From the NCBI RefSeq assembly GCF_000151665.1, contig NW_013171830.1, positions 179,065 to 243,064 on the forward strand: DNA of 64,000 bases. The letters are read 5' to 3'. Every line of letters begins with the position of its first letter. Within the stretch, counting starts at the first letter, position 1. Source of the stretch: Blastocystis hominis (lineage: Eukaryota; Sar; Bigyra; Opalinata; Blastocystidae). The notes below the pieces were generated by a model. That model saw only the letters and a list, made by a program, of their open reading frames with translations. It did not search any database and was not told the origin of the DNA. Positions 46,801 through 57,693 of the stretch are shown here, in pieces. The position numbers and the translations under genes were made by a program.

Positions 46801-49800
46801 TAACTATTTGATCGTTTTCTATGAGGATGACGTTCGGTCTGGAAAAGGATACATGATTCGAAACCGCTTCGAGATTTTTGAGGTGGAATTTAGCGATACC
46901 AACACAATGAAAATCAAGACTGTGCCCACCTCTCACAAAATAATCACAGGAGAGGGGTATCGATTCGAGGGAGCGGTTCATGATAATGAACCATTCGGCT
47001 TTGGCCAGCTGTACTCGATTACACGCTACACGCTTTTGTATTCTGGAATGATGGTGGGCTGGAAGCGATTTGGGTTTGGCTCGAGCTATTACTCCTTTGG
47101 AATCGCGGAGTATTGCGGCTATTGGGTCGATGACAAGTGTCACGGACCGAGCACGATGCATAGCACCAAGGAAATGTATAAGAATGACTGGTGCTTTGGA
47201 CTGTCATTAGGTAAATATCCAGTTTACAAAAGAACAGGTTTGCATTGGAATCATCCCGTGATTCATAGATCCATATTATTTGAAATTCTTTTATGAATAC
47301 TTAGCTCCAATTATCAATAACGCCACTCTCACTTTCAACAATCTTTACTCCACTACAAGCGATAAACTCACTTATACGTTCCGTCTTTATGAATGGAAAA
47401 AGCTCCAGTTCATTTCTTTTTATGTTGATGACGTCTGCTGCGTCACTTTTACAATTGACTCGAATTCATTCCGCGAGATTTCGCTTCGCATCGATTCCTC
47501 ACAATCCATTGAAATTGATGACAATGGAAACCATTTCGACGGCTGTCTTAACAAATCCTACGCCATTGGATCCTTCTACAACAGCAAAAACATCAAAACA
47601 TACGAGGGAATTAAGAAGGACAACCTCGAAACCGGGTTTGGAATCAGCTATTATGAGGATATGGTGAATCCTTTAATCAAATACATTGGTTTTTTCTCCG
47701 AAGGAAAGAGATATGGACCCGGAATCCTCTATGATCGAACAGCCGATAACCAGAAAATTATCGGAATGGGAATCTGGAAAGACGACCAATTACTGGAATC
47801 GTCTTCGTATTCAATCGGGTGCAAAGAAGACATCAATCGAATCAGCGACACTATTCAGCACCTAGGTCTCTTTAACAATTCACTCGAGAATGTATCGCTC
47901 ACTGAGCTGATTTCCCCTTTTACCCATCTCAAATCATTGCATATCGGAGATAATTGCTGCAAGAATGTGAGATCGTTCTCCCTCAAGGATTTTCAGCATT
48001 TGGAAACTGTGGTTATCGGCACTGAGTGTTTCTTGCCCCCCATCAGCCAATCCTATGTGAAATCGATCCAGCCAAACATTCTCTCCTTTTCGAATTTGCC
48101 GGAACTCAAGTCGATAACGATCAGTAAGGAGAGTTTTTCTTGGATCAAGCAGCTTGAATTGACCAAGCTTCCTAAACTCGAAACTTTGATTCTGGGGTCC
48201 ATCGAACCTGTTCCTTGGGATCCCAACTTTGGAACTTTTGAATGGACACTAAATTTTCATTTAATTAGTCCCTATCTGCTTTTGATTCTTAACGTATAGA
48301 TCTCCCCGCGCTCACGACCGTAGTCGTCGGCGATAACGCGTTTAGCACTGTCAATTCCGTTCTTTTTTCGAGTACTCGCTTTCAATCGGCCTTTGATTGT
48401 CCAGATCTTCCCAGCTTAACTTCTCTCTCCATTGGACGATCTAGTTTAACGGGAAGCAGTCCATACACCATCTATTTTCTAGATTGTCCTTCGCTGAATT
48501 ACATGAAGTTTGGGGACGAATCGTTATTAAACTGCAACTCCATTTACTTTTATCGTTCGTTTTCGAAGCTTTCTTCTGAGTGCTAGATTGTCCTCCTCAC
48601 ATTCCTACCGAATTCGGCGGATACTGCCTCACCGGCCTTTCTACCATTTATTGTTACAATCCAATTGATAATCATCCCGTTCTTTCCAATGACGTGAACT
48701 CCTACTCCTACTCCAACTCCTACAATGACGTCAACACCAATATTGTTGATTTCTCCAACTCCGACGAGGATTCCAACAATGACGCCGATTCCAATACGAA
48801 TTCCGCAAATCGTAACGTCGATCAAGATCATTACGGCGCAATGGGCATTCACACCAACAATGAACACGACGCAGAGTCAGTCACCAGTACGGGCAACGGC
48901 ATACCGCCGCCCTCTCCAACGTCAGCAATCAGCCCGATTGGCAAACCCACTATGAACCACTCCATATCAATCATACAAGAGCAGATCGACGAGGACTCCA
49001 CCGATTTCATCAGTTATTTCCACGTTCGATGCAGTGCTGAGCTTCTCTTCTTCCACCAGCGCATGAAGAACTTCAATATCACGCCCATCATGTTCATGAA
49101 CTCGCAGTCTGTTGATTTCCGGTCGTTAAAATGTGTCACCACAATCGAATGCAACGACAAATCACTCCAGAAACTGCTCCATTTCACGATCAGCGGCATC
49201 GACACACTCACCACGGTCATTCTTCACAACTATGTTTCATCCAACCTCCTTTTGCAAGACAATCATCGCGATAACGTTCGATCGTCTCTTCAGAGTCCAA
49301 AAGATCCGAAAGAACTCCTCGGAGAAAAAGAACACAGTCTTCTGGCATATCTTCAAATCTACGAACCCACAGTCAAGGACCCGCCTTCCTTCACGCTGAC
49401 GCAGCTCTGCAATCTGGAGGAGCTGCGCGTCGGTGTAGCCTGCGGGACCAATTTCGAAACTTTCTCGCTCTCCAGTGCGTGTTTTGCGTGGCCAATCTCC
49501 CATAGAACTTCCCAAACTGCGGTTGATCAGCATCGGGGAAGGCGAAGCGCCCGGCGTTAGCTCCTTCCCACTCGTCATATCGCTGCTGCTGAATGGTACG
49601 ATTGCGTTCTGCTCTCTGAGTAGATCTTCCTTCGCTGCAGTCAATCCGTATCGGCGACAACTGCTTCTTAAATGCCACGGAAGTCGAGTTTTCGAGTAGG
49701 AAGCAACCGCTTCGCGTCTAATCCAAAGGCTTGAAATCACTAACATCAATTAAAATCGGCACGTCGTTCAACAAAGCAGAGATGTACGACGGCTTGCTCA

Positions 49801-50076
49801 TTTTTACAGAGCTTCCAGAGCTGCAATCTATCCAGTGGAAACTCGGTTGTTTCTGCTATATGCAGCAAATCGTTTTTAAAGGTGGGAATGAAAGCGGGTC
49901 GTGATCGAATAGACCTTCCCAAATTGGAGGAATTTCAAGGGCCGCTGGAAGAAAGCAGCTACGTGCAGACGGTTTTGTATCCATCTTCGATGGATCACTT
50001 TATTCAGGGGTATTCTGGTCTTTTGCCTTTCACCGTCGAGGCAGAAGACCATTCGGGGTATATACGATATCGATAA
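43834..50076 (+). CDS. Giant MORN / BspA-like LRR repeat protein
   Basis: About 18 introns of ~28-35 bases connect a single frame of roughly 1,900 residues. It begins with a MORN-like segment (FGYGEMYDDDGFLVYKG; INWKRFGYGTSYHNNG). BspA-like LRRs of ~23-25 residues follow (LESIEIGNECF; LKTIKIGKNSF; LQSVYIGDRSFGG). A second MORN block (WKRFGFGSSYYSFG) lies near 46960-47200 and a third near 47540-47730. More BspA repeats follow, with an Asn/Asp/Ser-rich insertion near 48670-48830. Nearly every intron is phase 1 and lies just before a repeat starting (N/D)LPxL, for example 44831-44861, 45264-45294, 45367-45399 and 45487-45517. There is no signal peptide or catalytic domain. It may be two or more genes, but no start signal or poly(A) element interrupts it. 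TAA at 50074 is followed by TGTTTGGC at the usual spacing. Confidence 0.75.
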
Positions 50077-50078
50077 AG

Positions 50079-50093
50079 TGTTTGGCTCAAACA
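50079..50093. terminator. Palindromic convergent poly(A) element
   Basis: TGTTTGGCTCAAACA serves the plus-strand MORN/BspA gene (T of its TAA is four bases upstream) and, as TGTTTGAG, the minus-strand aspartic-protease-like gene. Confidence 0.65.
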
Positions 50094-50168
50094 ATCCACG
50101 CATAGTTGTGCAGCAATTGCTGCCGGTAGCGATTTGTCTTCGCAAACTGATAAAACTCGCACTACGAT

Positions 50169-51757
50169 TCACTTGCGTCCGCTCCGTCCTACAAACACTA
50201 AATACCCGACCACTCCCCAGAGCAGCACCGTCGCGATCGGATGCTACGCATCATTCTCTTTCCCTTTATTTCCTCCTTACCGTTCGACATTCGTGACGGT
50301 CCACATTCAACGTCATGAAGTAATACGCATCGCAGTTCGGTTCCTTGCATGAATTCGACGCTTCTACATAGCTCTGACCCTGTAAACATCGCCGCGGACC
50401 CAGGCAATTCTCCACCACCGATTCCTAATCTCCATCCCAATCTCCTCGCCCACTTGCTCATACAGACGAGAAAACCCAATACGGCCCGCAGAACTATTGA
50501 ACGCAACGTAGAACGCGCGCAATGCCAGCGTTCCGAACACAAACGCGTTGTTCTAAAAATAGTCCCGATTTCTGGAAACTACGCGCAAGGGATGCGCCAA
50601 AGGCTGATCGACGCTCGTTCCGTTCATGATACACACACTACGACTCACAGTTTCCACGTTTCCACACTATTTGAGCCCGTTTTCCTCGATAATCAAGTCT
50701 TTCAGCGAGATTCGCACGATCTCTCCATTTGCTCGCAATCGAAACTCGATCGTCGGGTACTTTTCCACGTTTCTCCAGTTCTACCGTCCACACTTCCCCG
50801 TTTCCCCACCTCGCCGAGATAGCACAATCGATCGCGTCCGGGCGTGCCGTTGGCCGGGCAGTCGAGCAGGAGCCATCCGCACAAATTATTGAAAACTTCG
50901 CGCGGAAGGGAGAGACATTTGGAGGTGGTGCTGATGACCGCGGGGTAATGGGTGGAGAAGGTGCCGAGCAGAGCGTGTCCGCAGATGGAGAAGTCGTAGA
51001 GATGGAAGTAGTAGGAGGAAATGGAGAGGGATTGGTCGGTCATCTTGTCGCTCCAGATCATGGAGTTGAGGTAGTCCTCTAACGTGGAGAAAAAGGAGAA
51101 TGCGCACCGCTAAAGTGATTGATGTCGATGTGAGGGTCTTCTTCGTCGAGTAAGAGACCGAAGGAAAGGATCTTGGACGATTTGTAGAAAGCAGCGCGGG
51201 GAGGCTTCAGTTTGTACTCGCTGTAGCAGCCGAGACCGAATATACCGTCAGCGTGGAATCGCCAATCGACGATCGGGGGAATGATGTCGTCGCCTCTGAA
51301 ATTTAGGGGAAATGGAGGAACGAACTGGTGAGAAACGATGACATAGGGATAAACGTCCTCTCCCGTAAAAACAAAAGTTTCGTTGCGATCAACGTTGAGT
51401 ATTTGTATCTCCCGCTTCCACGGTTCCTTCAGAGAGAGGGATACCGTGCAAAGGTCCGAGTAAATGTCGAAGTTGCCTTCTTCTCATAAAAAAACACCCG
51501 TGCGTACTGGAACCCCTCGTGTTGTTACTGATCTCCGAAGAAGAAGACTTTATCATGAGTAATGGTGAAGCAGTGTCCAGAAGGAGCATTTTATACCCGT
51601 ATCCAACGATGAACGTTGAAAGAAAGTAGTAGTTATTGTTATACGACAATTCAAGAAGACCAGGAGATGCTACGCATTACAGTCTTTTTTCTATTCTACT
51701 TTCGTTATTTGTGGCGGTTACACGTAAAAAACATAGAACAATCAAGAGTACAAACAT
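50169..51757 (-). CDS. Pepsin-like (A1) membrane protein with altered active-site motifs
   Basis: An aspartic-protease fold, probably secretory. The start MFVLLIVLCFLP looks like a signal peptide, and IATVLLWGVVGYLVFV near the C-terminus is a membrane helix. Pepsin landmarks are present: YYFLSTFIVGYGYKMLLLD, ADGIFGLGCYSEY, LSLPREVFNNLCGW, and the C-terminal NAFVFGTLALRAFYVAF then GRIGF. The first active-site motif reads DTASP instead of DTGS. The second reads ISTTSKCLSLP where pepsins have (V/I)DTGTS, so the second catalytic Asp appears to be Ser. This suggests an inactive or reworked enzyme. Introns near 29-31 bases restore frame; the first one (~54 bases, near 51670-51725) is less sure. A genomic TGA ends it. 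Confidence 0.78.
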
Positions 51758-52075
51758 ATTCTACGCGCTGTTCCCTTTCCAAACACTCTGTATTTCAAAC
51801 AAACAAATTGGATTTTTAGCTTCGAAAAGCTCGGATTATGCGTTTTCGCTTATTCTTGCTTGTAAATTTACCAGAAACGATCCGTTTAGAGAGATGGGAT
51901 GAATACACGTTCATCGAACGTAGTCTTTCCTCCTCTCTCTGCGAACAGATAGCCCTATCTCCCTGACTCCATCTTCCAACATGTTTCCAACAAACCCTCT
52001 CATCATGAATACATTATTAAAAAACAACAACTAAATAGTACAAAGCAACAGCAAACCCTTCATCCTTTTCCCTTC
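51758..52075. other. Intergenic region
   Basis: 318 bases between two minus-strand genes. It should hold the ribonucleotide reductase 3' UTR and the promoter of the aspartic-protease-like gene. I see nothing else in it. Confidence 0.4.
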
Positions 52076-54337
52076 TTACAGCTGGCAGTGGTCATTCGTG
52101 CAGAACGAGATCGCATCAGGGAACACCTGTCCGACTCCCTCTCCTCCTTCTCTCTCCGTCGAGAACAATCGCTTTCCCCTCACCACCTCCAGCGGACTTC
52201 GCACCAGCACCTTGCGCGGCGATTCATTGTTCGGCTCGGCCTTGGAGGTCGCTTGGAGCTCCGCGTCCGCGTTCGCCTCTGCGTTCGCGTTCTCCTCTTT
52301 CTTCGCCTTCGCCTTGCTGCAATCCACGTAGAACACCGACCTCGTCTTCCCCTTCAGATCGATGGGCGCGAACTGCGTGGGCTTCGCCTTGACGACGGCG
52401 GGCTTGCTGCGATCCACGAACTCGATGGGCTTCAAATCGCGCGTCATTTCGTTGTAGACCTCCTCGGAGATGGCCTCGTAGGGCAGCTGGGGATACTTGG
52501 AGTAGTCCTGCTTGGGGAACATGGACACTCCCTTCAGCTGGTACTGGAAGTACTGCAGCATCTGCGCGATGTGCGGTCCCTCGCTCTCCGGGTCGAACGT
52601 CACCGTGCACGACACCTGGTTGTCCGCCCAGTACCGCTGCAGGAACGCCGCCAGCGACAGCTGCTCGAACATCGACACCTCGCTCTGCACGCGCACGTTC
52701 GCGGGCAGCTTCACCGGCACCTCCACCACCACCGTCGTGTCTTCCTGCCCGATCGCCGGCACCACGCTGTACCCCGCGCGCCGCAGCGGCGCCACCAGCG
52801 GGTCGTTCTTCCCCATGCGCATGCGCCGGATGTAGATCCGGCTCTCCGGGAAGTGCATGCCCGGCGTGGAGCCCGCCAGCAGCGACACCGTCCCCGACGG
52901 CTTCACCGAGGTCGTCTTGATCGACCGCGGGATGCAGAACCAGTTGCTGTACACCTCGTCCCAGTGCTGCACCGTCGCGTAGCCCTCGTCCAGCCACTGC
53001 CGCAGCTCCTCCAGGCTGTGCTTCCCCAGGAAGTCCGCCACGCCGCTCACCGAGCACCCGATCCGCCGGTTCCGCAGCATCACGCGGTTCGTCTCCGGCC
53101 AGTGCGTCATGCGCAGCGTCACCGTCTTCGCGTACAGGTACGCGAACTTCAGCGTCCGCAGGTACTCCTCCTTCGTCGCGTGCCGCGCGGGGAACGTCTC
53201 CACCAGGCAGCACAGCTCGTACGACTCCAGCGACTGCTCCAGACACGGGTTCCCGCCCTTCACGCGCCAGTCCTTGTTGTTCGGACCGTCCGCCATGCGC
53301 CCGAACCGCTGCATGTTCTCCAGCCACGCCAGACCCGGCTCGCCGTTCACGCGCAGACGGCTCGCCACCTCCGAGTAGTCCATTCCCACACGCGCGAACA
53401 CCGAGTTGTTCGACGACCAGCCGTACGCCATGCGCTCCGGATGCTTCGCGTAGTCCTTCAGGTCCAAAAACGTCTCGTCGTCCGCCTCGCCGAACGCGAT
53501 CTCCGCCGAGCGACGCACATTCCCGGAGACCACGCACTTCCCGATCAGATTGAACAGATCCACGATCCCCGTCGTGTCCAAGCGCGAACCAATCCGCTTG
53601 TTCAGCACCTCGCGGATGCTGCAGTGCAGCTCGCGCAGAGGACGCGGACCGCTGCTCACTCCGCCGAACGTCTTCAACGGCTCGCCCTCGGGACGAATCA
53701 CCGAGTAGTCAAACTCCACGTCCGGCTGCTGAACTCCGTTCACGCCAAAGTACGCCTTCAGCAGCAACGACACGGAGCTCACCCATCCTTCGCGCGAATC
53801 ATCGATCACATAGGTGAACTTCTCTCCCTCCTTCGGACCCAGCACCGGCAGCGTGTCGCGTCCCTTCGTATCGAAACCCACACCCACTCCCAGCATCGAC
53901 GCATCCATCAAAAACTCGAAGGGACGCGTTGGGTTGTTCACAATATCCTCCGTAGACACGAAGGCACAGTTGTTCAAAGCGGCAGACAGATTCTTCTTGT
54001 GGACGATCGCAGTACCCATAGCCCACAAACCACGACCAGGAGGCAGGAATTTCATGTTGAACATCAAATCGTACATCTCTTGAGCCGATCGTTGACCATG
54101 CTCATCATCCCAACCCAAACGGAATGATTGGATGTGCTCCTTCTGCAATGAATAGGTTCCTTCCACTACACGACGGACAGTCTGCCACCAGTCTTCGTTG
54201 GTTCCATCCTCCAGTTTTCTAGAGTAGGTACGACGATACACCAGTTCTCCCAGAGGCGCATATCCAAAAGGAGGCTGAATCGTCTTATATTTATCCAGAA
54301 ACTCTTCGTCCAATTTGAAACAGAGATTACAATTCAT
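52076..54337 (-). CDS. Class II (adenosylcobalamin-dependent) ribonucleotide reductase
   Basis: A 753-residue, intronless monomeric B12-dependent reductase of the Lactobacillus RTPR type, converting ribonucleoside triphosphates to deoxy forms for DNA synthesis. It shows FLPPGRGLWAMG, NNCAFVSTE with the active-site cysteine, GGNPCLEQSLESYELC (the N-x-C-x-E catalytic triad with the thiyl cysteine), and TTSVKPSGTVSLLAGSTPG. The extreme C-terminus is FCTNDHCQL with a redox C-x4-C pair that re-reduces the active site. The middle is very GC-rich with strong codon bias. It needs cobalamin and, unlike class I, no oxygen, which suits an anaerobic gut protist. The lack of introns among intron-rich neighbours, and the bacterial-type family, suggest lateral acquisition (inference). 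Confidence 0.95.
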   Translation of the reverse strand: MNCNLCFKLDEEFLDKYKTIQPPFGYAPLGELVYRRTYSRKLEDGTNEDWWQTVRRVVEGTYSLQKEHIQSFRLGWDDEHGQRSAQEMYDLMFNMKFLPPGRGLWAMGTAIVHKKNLSAALNNCAFVSTEDIVNNPTRPFEFLMDASMLGVGVGFDTKGRDTLPVLGPKEGEKFTYVIDDSREGWVSSVSLLLKAYFGVNGVQQPDVEFDYSVIRPEGEPLKTFGGVSSGPRPLRELHCSIREVLNKRIGSRLDTTGIVDLFNLIGKCVVSGNVRRSAEIAFGEADDETFLDLKDYAKHPERMAYGWSSNNSVFARVGMDYSEVASRLRVNGEPGLAWLENMQRFGRMADGPNNKDWRVKGGNPCLEQSLESYELCCLVETFPARHATKEEYLRTLKFAYLYAKTVTLRMTHWPETNRVMLRNRRIGCSVSGVADFLGKHSLEELRQWLDEGYATVQHWDEVYSNWFCIPRSIKTTSVKPSGTVSLLAGSTPGMHFPESRIYIRRMRMGKNDPLVAPLRRAGYSVVPAIGQEDTTVVVEVPVKLPANVRVQSEVSMFEQLSLAAFLQRYWADNQVSCTVTFDPESEGPHIAQMLQYFQYQLKGVSMFPKQDYSKYPQLPYEAISEEVYNEMTRDLKPIEFVDRSKPAVVKAKPTQFAPIDLKGKTRSVFYVDCSKAKAKKEENANAEANADAELQATSKAEPNNESPRKVLVRSPLEVVRGKRLFSTEREGGEGVGQVFPDAISFCTNDHCQL

Positions 54338-54810
54338 ATTTTCGATCTCTAAATGAGATTAGTAAAAACACGATATCTTAAGAGCCACAAGCCATAAGAC
54401 TAATCACTTACATGTACCAAACCAATTTATACGAAGTTTTTTATATTAGTTGAAAAGGACTTTGAGTTGGCGCCAGAAAAAAAGGGCGGCAAATCGCTTC
54501 GGTTTACTCCCCGAATGACTTGGATATTTTACCAATTCTGAAATTATTATAAGATAGAATAGTTAAGAACCTCGATCTCTCTTGAAAGCTTATCAATTAG
54601 CCTTTTGAAAGAAGCATGAAATGGAGACGGGATGAAATATGGAATCAAGGGATGAATGGCGGTTTGTGGAATGATGCTAATGTCACACATTATTTGATAG
54701 TTTTTTTAAATGAATGGTCCGGGAATGACGGCAATATTATTTGAAAGGATTAATGTGATACGACCTTTATCACAAAAGGGGAACCAATAGCAATAGCAAG
54801 AGCAAGAGCT
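54338..54810. other. Divergent intergenic region
   Basis: 473 bases between the divergent ribonucleotide reductase (-) and sphingosine kinase (+) genes, so both promoters lie here. It is AT-rich with no recognisable gene. A TGATTAATGTGATACG stretch and short A/T runs are seen, but nothing I would call a motif. Confidence 0.4.
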
Positions 54811-56868
54811 ATGGATTCCAATAATATCATTCAAATCGATTTCTTCGCAACTGGTTTGAAAGACAATATCCCTTTCATTCCAACTACTTTTATTAGATTT
54901 TATGTTATGCAGGACTTTATTTGTCGCGATATTGATGTAAGCGACGAACGGGATGAGTTGATGACAGTTCATTTGGGCGATAGGACGATTATTTGGCACA
55001 AAAAGTATCGTGTATTCTCATTTTGTGTGAAATAGAGGAAGAGTCGTAGGCGAATGCAACCACGAGGACCTCGTGTTCACTCATTATCGTCATAAGACGA
55101 ACGAAGTAATACTTGTCGCATTACCACGTGTCCTCAGTTGCGGAAAGCGTCCAATGCGCGAACGTCACATTCTCCGTGTGTCGTTTTTCAATCCACCCAA
55201 GGAAACACATTTAGTCGATGTTCATGCAAACAATAGTATTGCTAATCAATTATGCACTCACTTTCAAGCTTATAACATTTACAAATTTCTCCGCAAAGCA
55301 ATCATGGATGAGTATGAGAGAAATACACAACAATTAATTGAGTCAAATAAGCGCTACTATGATTCCCCTGAAGAGTGTGAATGGCTAAAGCAACGACTGT
55401 TCGTAAATCCATCCGATTCGATTCTAGGTACTGAATAACTGACTTTTTCGTGATAGGCATGTACTCAAAACGAAACGTATTAGTCATTATCAACCCACAT
55501 GGAGGCAATACTCGAGCGCTCAGCATCTGGGAGCAATCGATCAAACCATTTTTCATTCTGGTAAATATGCGATACCACTTCCAGACTACAAACTATGCGT
55601 ATTCTTGACTCATTTCTCTGTTTGTAGGGGGCACGCGGAAGATTTGGGAGTGAACTTTGACTACGAAACCTATGATTCGGTATTATTCATCAGGTTCTCG
55701 ATGTCTGCTTGCTCTATTGTAGTGGAGATGGTACTGTGAATGAGTTTCTCAACGGAGTATTATCCAGAAACGATGCCCGGAAGATTCTGTTCGCCTGCAC
55801 CTTTGCTCTAATCTCGGCTGGCAGTCAAAACTCACTTGCTCGAGGAATGGGTACAGACAGCTATCTCACTGCATTGTACTGTCTGGCAAAGCGAAAAACG
55901 CGCCTCTACGACAGTATCTGCGTCGAAAACGGATCCAAAGTCTGCCGCTATTCCTTCGCAGGTTGCGGCTGGGGAATCATTTCAGACATGGTGAAAGACT
56001 ACGAGAAATACCGCTATTTACGGCAATATCGGTACTGGCTGCTCAAAGGAATCCACGGCTGTCTGTGTCTTCGTCGACATTACTCCGTGTACCGATATGT
56101 ACCCAGCGAGAACCAAGCGCGTCGTTGCTGTCGTCACAAGTATCCTTCGGTTCAGTCTGGGTGTGAATAAAGTAATTTGTAGTGCGACGAGTGCATCGAA
56201 AACGCAAATAACTACAAAGGAACACTGTCGATTTCGATTTCATTCTTGACCTCTAGTCCGCTCTTTCCCCATGCCGATCTCAGCATGGTGATTCGCCTCT
56301 GTATTCATTCTTCCAGTGATGATTCTGTGGTCGATACGGAGCCAAGAGAGACACAACCCGAGCCAATCAATCGCCCCAGTCCCGAGCTTTCTTCGCTTGG
56401 CCTTCTGTCCAAAGAAGGCGAAGTACCGCAAGACCCGTCCATTCAGGATCTCTGGCAAGGTGCGATTTTATCCAAGGATTCATGTTAGAGTTCGGGAAAT
56501 GCATGTGGTACGAAGAAGAAGGCTACAGTCACACGATCGGAATTATCAACTCCAGTCCTGATTCTCGTTGGTGCCACATATCCTATTCGCTTTCCCGTTT
56601 TGCTTTCCTTCACTCCACTCCTGCAGTGGCGTCATGGATCTCGTTGTAGCCAAGCGCAAAAACTGCTGGCGAGACGCCGAAATGGCTCTTCGCTACGTGG
56701 TTCGTCAGGAATTCAACTGCGACCTCATGGAATACGTGCGTGTTAAGGCACTGGAGCTCAATAGCTCCACCGATGAGGTGATTATGCTGGACGGCGAGGT
56801 GTTTCCGGGTCCCAACCCCTTCCGCTTTGTTTGCATCCCCTGCCTCCTCACTGTCTTTGGAGAGTATT
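54811..56868 (+). CDS. Sphingosine/ceramide kinase-like lipid kinase
   Basis: A DAGK-catalytic-domain enzyme phosphorylating a sphingoid base or ceramide. After an N-terminal PH-like region it has NVLVIINPHGGNTRALSIWE, VLFI joined by a 27-base intron to SGDGTVNEFLNGVLSR (the SGDGT nucleotide loop), and SAGSQNSLARGMG. C-terminal elements include LDGEVFPGPNPFRFVC. About seven introns are phase-consistent. No genomic stop fits the family end. The T at 56868 (after ...VFGEY) is codon position 1 and stands exactly four bases before TGTTTGCA (56873), so polyadenylation would form TAA. The frame otherwise runs antisense into the superoxide dismutase gene to 56975. Substrate choice between sphingosine and ceramide is not decided by what I can see. 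Confidence 0.88.
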
Positions 56869-56872
56869 TTTC

Positions 56873-56887
56873 TGTTTGCAACAAACA
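56873..56887. terminator. Palindromic convergent poly(A) element, lipid kinase / SOD
   Basis: TGTTTGCAACAAACA. It lies in the 23 bases between the two predicted cleavage sites (56868 on plus, 56892 on minus). Each element starts exactly four bases after its T, so both genes would get their stop from this one palindrome. Confidence 0.8.
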
Positions 56888-56891
56888 CACC

Positions 56892-57596
56892 ACGCAAAGT
56901 TCTGAGCCACAAACTTCCAGTTCACAACCTCCAGCCACTCTACCGTCAATTCCCTTCACTTGCTCCTACTGTTGAAATAGTTCGCGCGAGCGTTTCGGTA
57001 GTCGATGTAATACGCGTGCTCCCAGACATCGCAGCACAGCAGAGGCTTCATTCCGTCTGGAAATCATAAGAAGCTCAGAAACACCTACCACGCAGAGGAT
57101 TACCAGCATTCGCAGTGCACACAATGTCCAGAGATCCGTCGGCCTTCTGCACCAACCAGGACCAGCCCGAGCCGAAGAAACTCACGGTCTTCGCGCTCAA
57201 CTCCTTGATGAAAGCATCGTAGGAGCCCCACTTGGCCTCAATGGCAGTCTTCAGGGCGCCATCCTCCAGGGGGCAGCCTCCGTGGCACAGGCACTACAAA
57301 TCAGAGCTGTTAGGCAAAATGCACATTCCAATAGAAGGTGTGGTTCCAGATCTGAGCAGCATTGTTGAAAACGCCTCCCTCGGCCGTCTTGATCAACTCC
57401 TCCAGAGGAGCGCCTCCCTCAGGCAAGAGGTTGTTAAGATTATTCACATAACTACAGATCAGACGGATCCACAAAGATACTACGTCTGGTGGTGCTTACC
57501 GTAGTGGTAGTCAATGGTTTCAGCAGAAATGGAGGGCTCGAGAGCGTCACGGGCATAGGGAAGCTCAGGAAGAACATACTTTTGAACGGAACTCAT
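56892..57596 (-). CDS. SOD: Iron superoxide dismutase
   Basis: Fe-SOD converts superoxide to oxygen and hydrogen peroxide. Start [20 protein letters not shown]. Metal ligands lie in [19 protein letters not shown] and [13 protein letters not shown], and the Fe-type signature [10 protein letters not shown] is present. Four introns (about 29-32 bases) restore frame. The C-terminus [12 protein letters not shown] matches where the family ends (E. coli SodB ends NFAA). No genomic stop is present there: the next base is T (56892), then four bases and TGTTTGTT, so polyadenylation must supply AA. Read on, the frame would add WCVCCKQK..., unlike any SOD. There is no leader peptide, so it is probably cytosolic. 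Confidence 0.96.
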
Positions 57597-57693
57597 TATA
57601 ACTTTAGATTGCGATAGGGTAATCAAATAATGAAAGAAAACCAAAAGGTGAATTCGTGCGTCCAATAAACAAGCCAGAACCAAAATAACAATA

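Noticed and set aside
52088-54127. 679-codon plus-strand open frame opposite the ribonucleotide reductase
   Set aside because: Low-complexity Arg/His/Leu-rich translation antisense to a highly conserved enzyme; an artefact of codon bias.
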